NCBI GenBank assembly: GCA_020637235.1
Contig: JACJWG010000008.1
Location: 1-64,000 of the forward strand
DNA: 64,000 nt
Source of the DNA: Acidimicrobiaceae bacterium
GTDB lineage: Bacteria > Actinomycetota > Acidimicrobiia > Acidimicrobiales > Ilumatobacteraceae
Direction: 5' to 3'
The position numbers were made by a program, and so were the translations under genes. Under the pieces are notes generated by a model. It saw only the letters and a program-made list of their open reading frames with translations, was not told the DNA's origin and did no database searches. Of the stretch, positions 63,221 to 64,000 are shown one piece after another; the stretch's first letter is position 1, and every line of letters begins with the position of its first letter.

Positions 63221-64000
63221 ACTCGGCCGCGTGCTCGATCTGGGTCCAGTGGCCGCACCGGCCGAACACGTGCAGCTGCGAACGCTCGATCAGGTGCAGC
63301 AACCGGACGGCGTTGTCGAGCGGGATGATCTTGTCGTCGCGGCCGTGGATGATGAGTGTGTCGTGGGGGAGCGCGGCGATGAGCGCTTCGTCGGTCGCCA
63401 TGTCCTGCACCCAGCGCTGACGAGGCGCCGGGAACATCGCCGAGAACGCCTCCTGCATGCCGGGCTCGGTGCTGGCACGGAACCGCAGCTGGGCGAGCTC
63501 GTCGTTCACGAGCGTGCGGTCGTAGGCGAAGAGGTCGAGGATGGCGCGCATGTTCTCGATCGACGGCTCGTAGCCCCACACGCGGTCGAGGCCGTCGGTG
63601 ATCGGGAAGTCCACCCCGACCGAGCCCATCAGCACGAGACGGTCGACACGGTCGGGGAACCGGCTGGCGAAGGAGATCGCGAGCCCGCCACCGAAGCTGT
63701 TGCCGACGAGCGACACCCGCTCGAGGCCGAGGCCGTCGACGAAACCCGACAGCTGGTCGACCCACTGTGCCATCCCGTAGGTGCCCGGCTTGTCGCTGAA
63801 ACCGAACCCGGCCATGTCGGGCGCGAGCACGCGGTGCTCGGTGGCGAGCGTCGGGATGGTGAGCCGCCAGTTGGCGTACGCCGACACGCCGGGACCCGAG
63901 CCGTGTACGAGCACGACGGGTGAACCCTCGCCGGCTTCGAGGTAGTTGGTGCCGATGCCGGCGGCGTCGATGCGTGTGCCGATCTCGGGGCGGTCGGTGG
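63189..64000 (-). CDS. Meta-cleavage-type alpha/beta hydrolase, 5' end outside window
   Basis: The last ~269 residues of an alpha/beta hydrolase of the MhpC/DmpD/XylF type. Oxyanion motif V-L-V-H-G-S-G-P-G-V-S-A-Y-A-N-W, nucleophile Ser in V-G-N-S-F-G-G-G, Asp in H-G-R-D-D-K-I-I-P and His in G-R-C-G-H-W-T-Q-I-E-H form the catalytic triad. N-terminal I-G-T-R-I-D-A-A-G-I-G-T-N-Y matches 2-hydroxymuconate-semialdehyde hydrolases, which cleave C-C bonds in meta-cleavage products of aromatics. The open frame reaches the window edge, so the start is beyond 64000. It overlaps the IclR gene by 32 bp, antiparallel. Confidence 0.88.
   Translation of the reverse strand, partial: TDRPEIGTRIDAAGIGTNYLEAGEGSPVVLVHGSGPGVSAYANWRLTIPTLATEHRVLAPDMAGFGFSDKPGTYGMAQWVDQLSGFVDGLGLERVSLVGNSFGGGLAISFASRFPDRVDRLVLMGSVGVDFPITDGLDRVWGYEPSIENMRAILDLFAYDRTLVNDELAQLRFRASTEPGMQEAFSAMFPAPRQRWVQDMATDEALIAALPHDTLIIHGRDDKIIPLDNAVRLLHLIERSQLHVFGRCGHWTQIEHAAEFNELLLDFLR

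Overview
The window is a 64-kb, very GC-rich chromosomal segment packed with genes on both strands. Gene content, GTG starts and apparent leaderless promoters suggest an actinobacterium, most likely of the class Acidimicrobiia (Ilumatobacter-like); that placement is an inference and no marker gene proves it. I saw no rRNA or tRNA genes, CRISPR array, insertion sequence or phage block. The first gene (bicupin) and the last (alpha/beta hydrolase) are cut by the window edges.

Layout. 1-9.7 kb: bicupin, PEP carboxylase, a fumarylacetoacetate-hydrolase-family gene divergent from a GntR regulator with a candidate operator between them, a receiver-EAL protein, a YbaK-type deacylase, a DAO-type flavoenzyme and two small-molecule kinases. 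9.8-16.1 kb: a SARP/AAA giant regulator with a small coupled gene, an XRE regulator, a desaturase and a coupled PhnD-like protein. 16.2-25.6 kb: molybdopterin oxidoreductase, HAD phosphatase, DEAD-box helicase, MBL hydrolase, phosphofructokinase, a PhyH dioxygenase-flavoprotein pair and NifU. 25.6-35 kb: thiolase with N-acyl-D-amino-acid deacylase-like amidohydrolase, Hsp20, lipoprotein cytochrome c, alcohol dehydrogenase, a membrane protein, a three-repeat secreted protein, an SDR and a probable propeller protein.

35-40.4 kb holds a coherent hydrogen sulfide/persulfide detoxification locus on the minus strand: sulfide:quinone oxidoreductase, DsrC/TusE-like, DsrE-like, a CstR-type persulfide sensor, a CstB-like fusion (persulfide dioxygenase, pseudo-rhodanese, rhodanese), a separate rhodanese and a TauE/SafE exporter. 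Four copies of a TACCCC/GGGGTA operator-like palindrome sit in front of three transcription units, so the cluster can be read as one regulon.

40.4-57 kb: carboxymuconolactone-decarboxylase-like protein and an ECF sigma factor end to end, branched-chain aminotransferase, methyltransferase, an SF1 helicase, patatin, BKACE enzyme, a TetR regulator next to a desaturase (both with a TACC-N4-GGTA palindrome), nitronate monooxygenase, a heterodimeric ABC exporter and an MFS transporter broken by a TGG-to-TGA stop.

57.2-57.6 kb holds the most novel item: two tandem, previously unannotated peptide genes (29 and 36 codons) that both end in A-A-P-x-K-W, with good ribosome binding sites and a textbook intrinsic terminator. 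They are followed by a GGDEF-EAL membrane protein with DUF5317, a PEP-utilizing enzyme lacking an ATP-grasp domain, an IclR regulator and a meta-cleavage-type hydrolase.

Two cross-cutting signals: (i) a paired palindromic element of about 95 bp occurs at two distant loci, each locus having its own loop sequence shared by both of its hairpins; (ii) many genes have a TANNNT or CANNNT hexamer exactly 6-8 nt before the start codon, suggesting widespread leaderless transcription and helping to fix starts.
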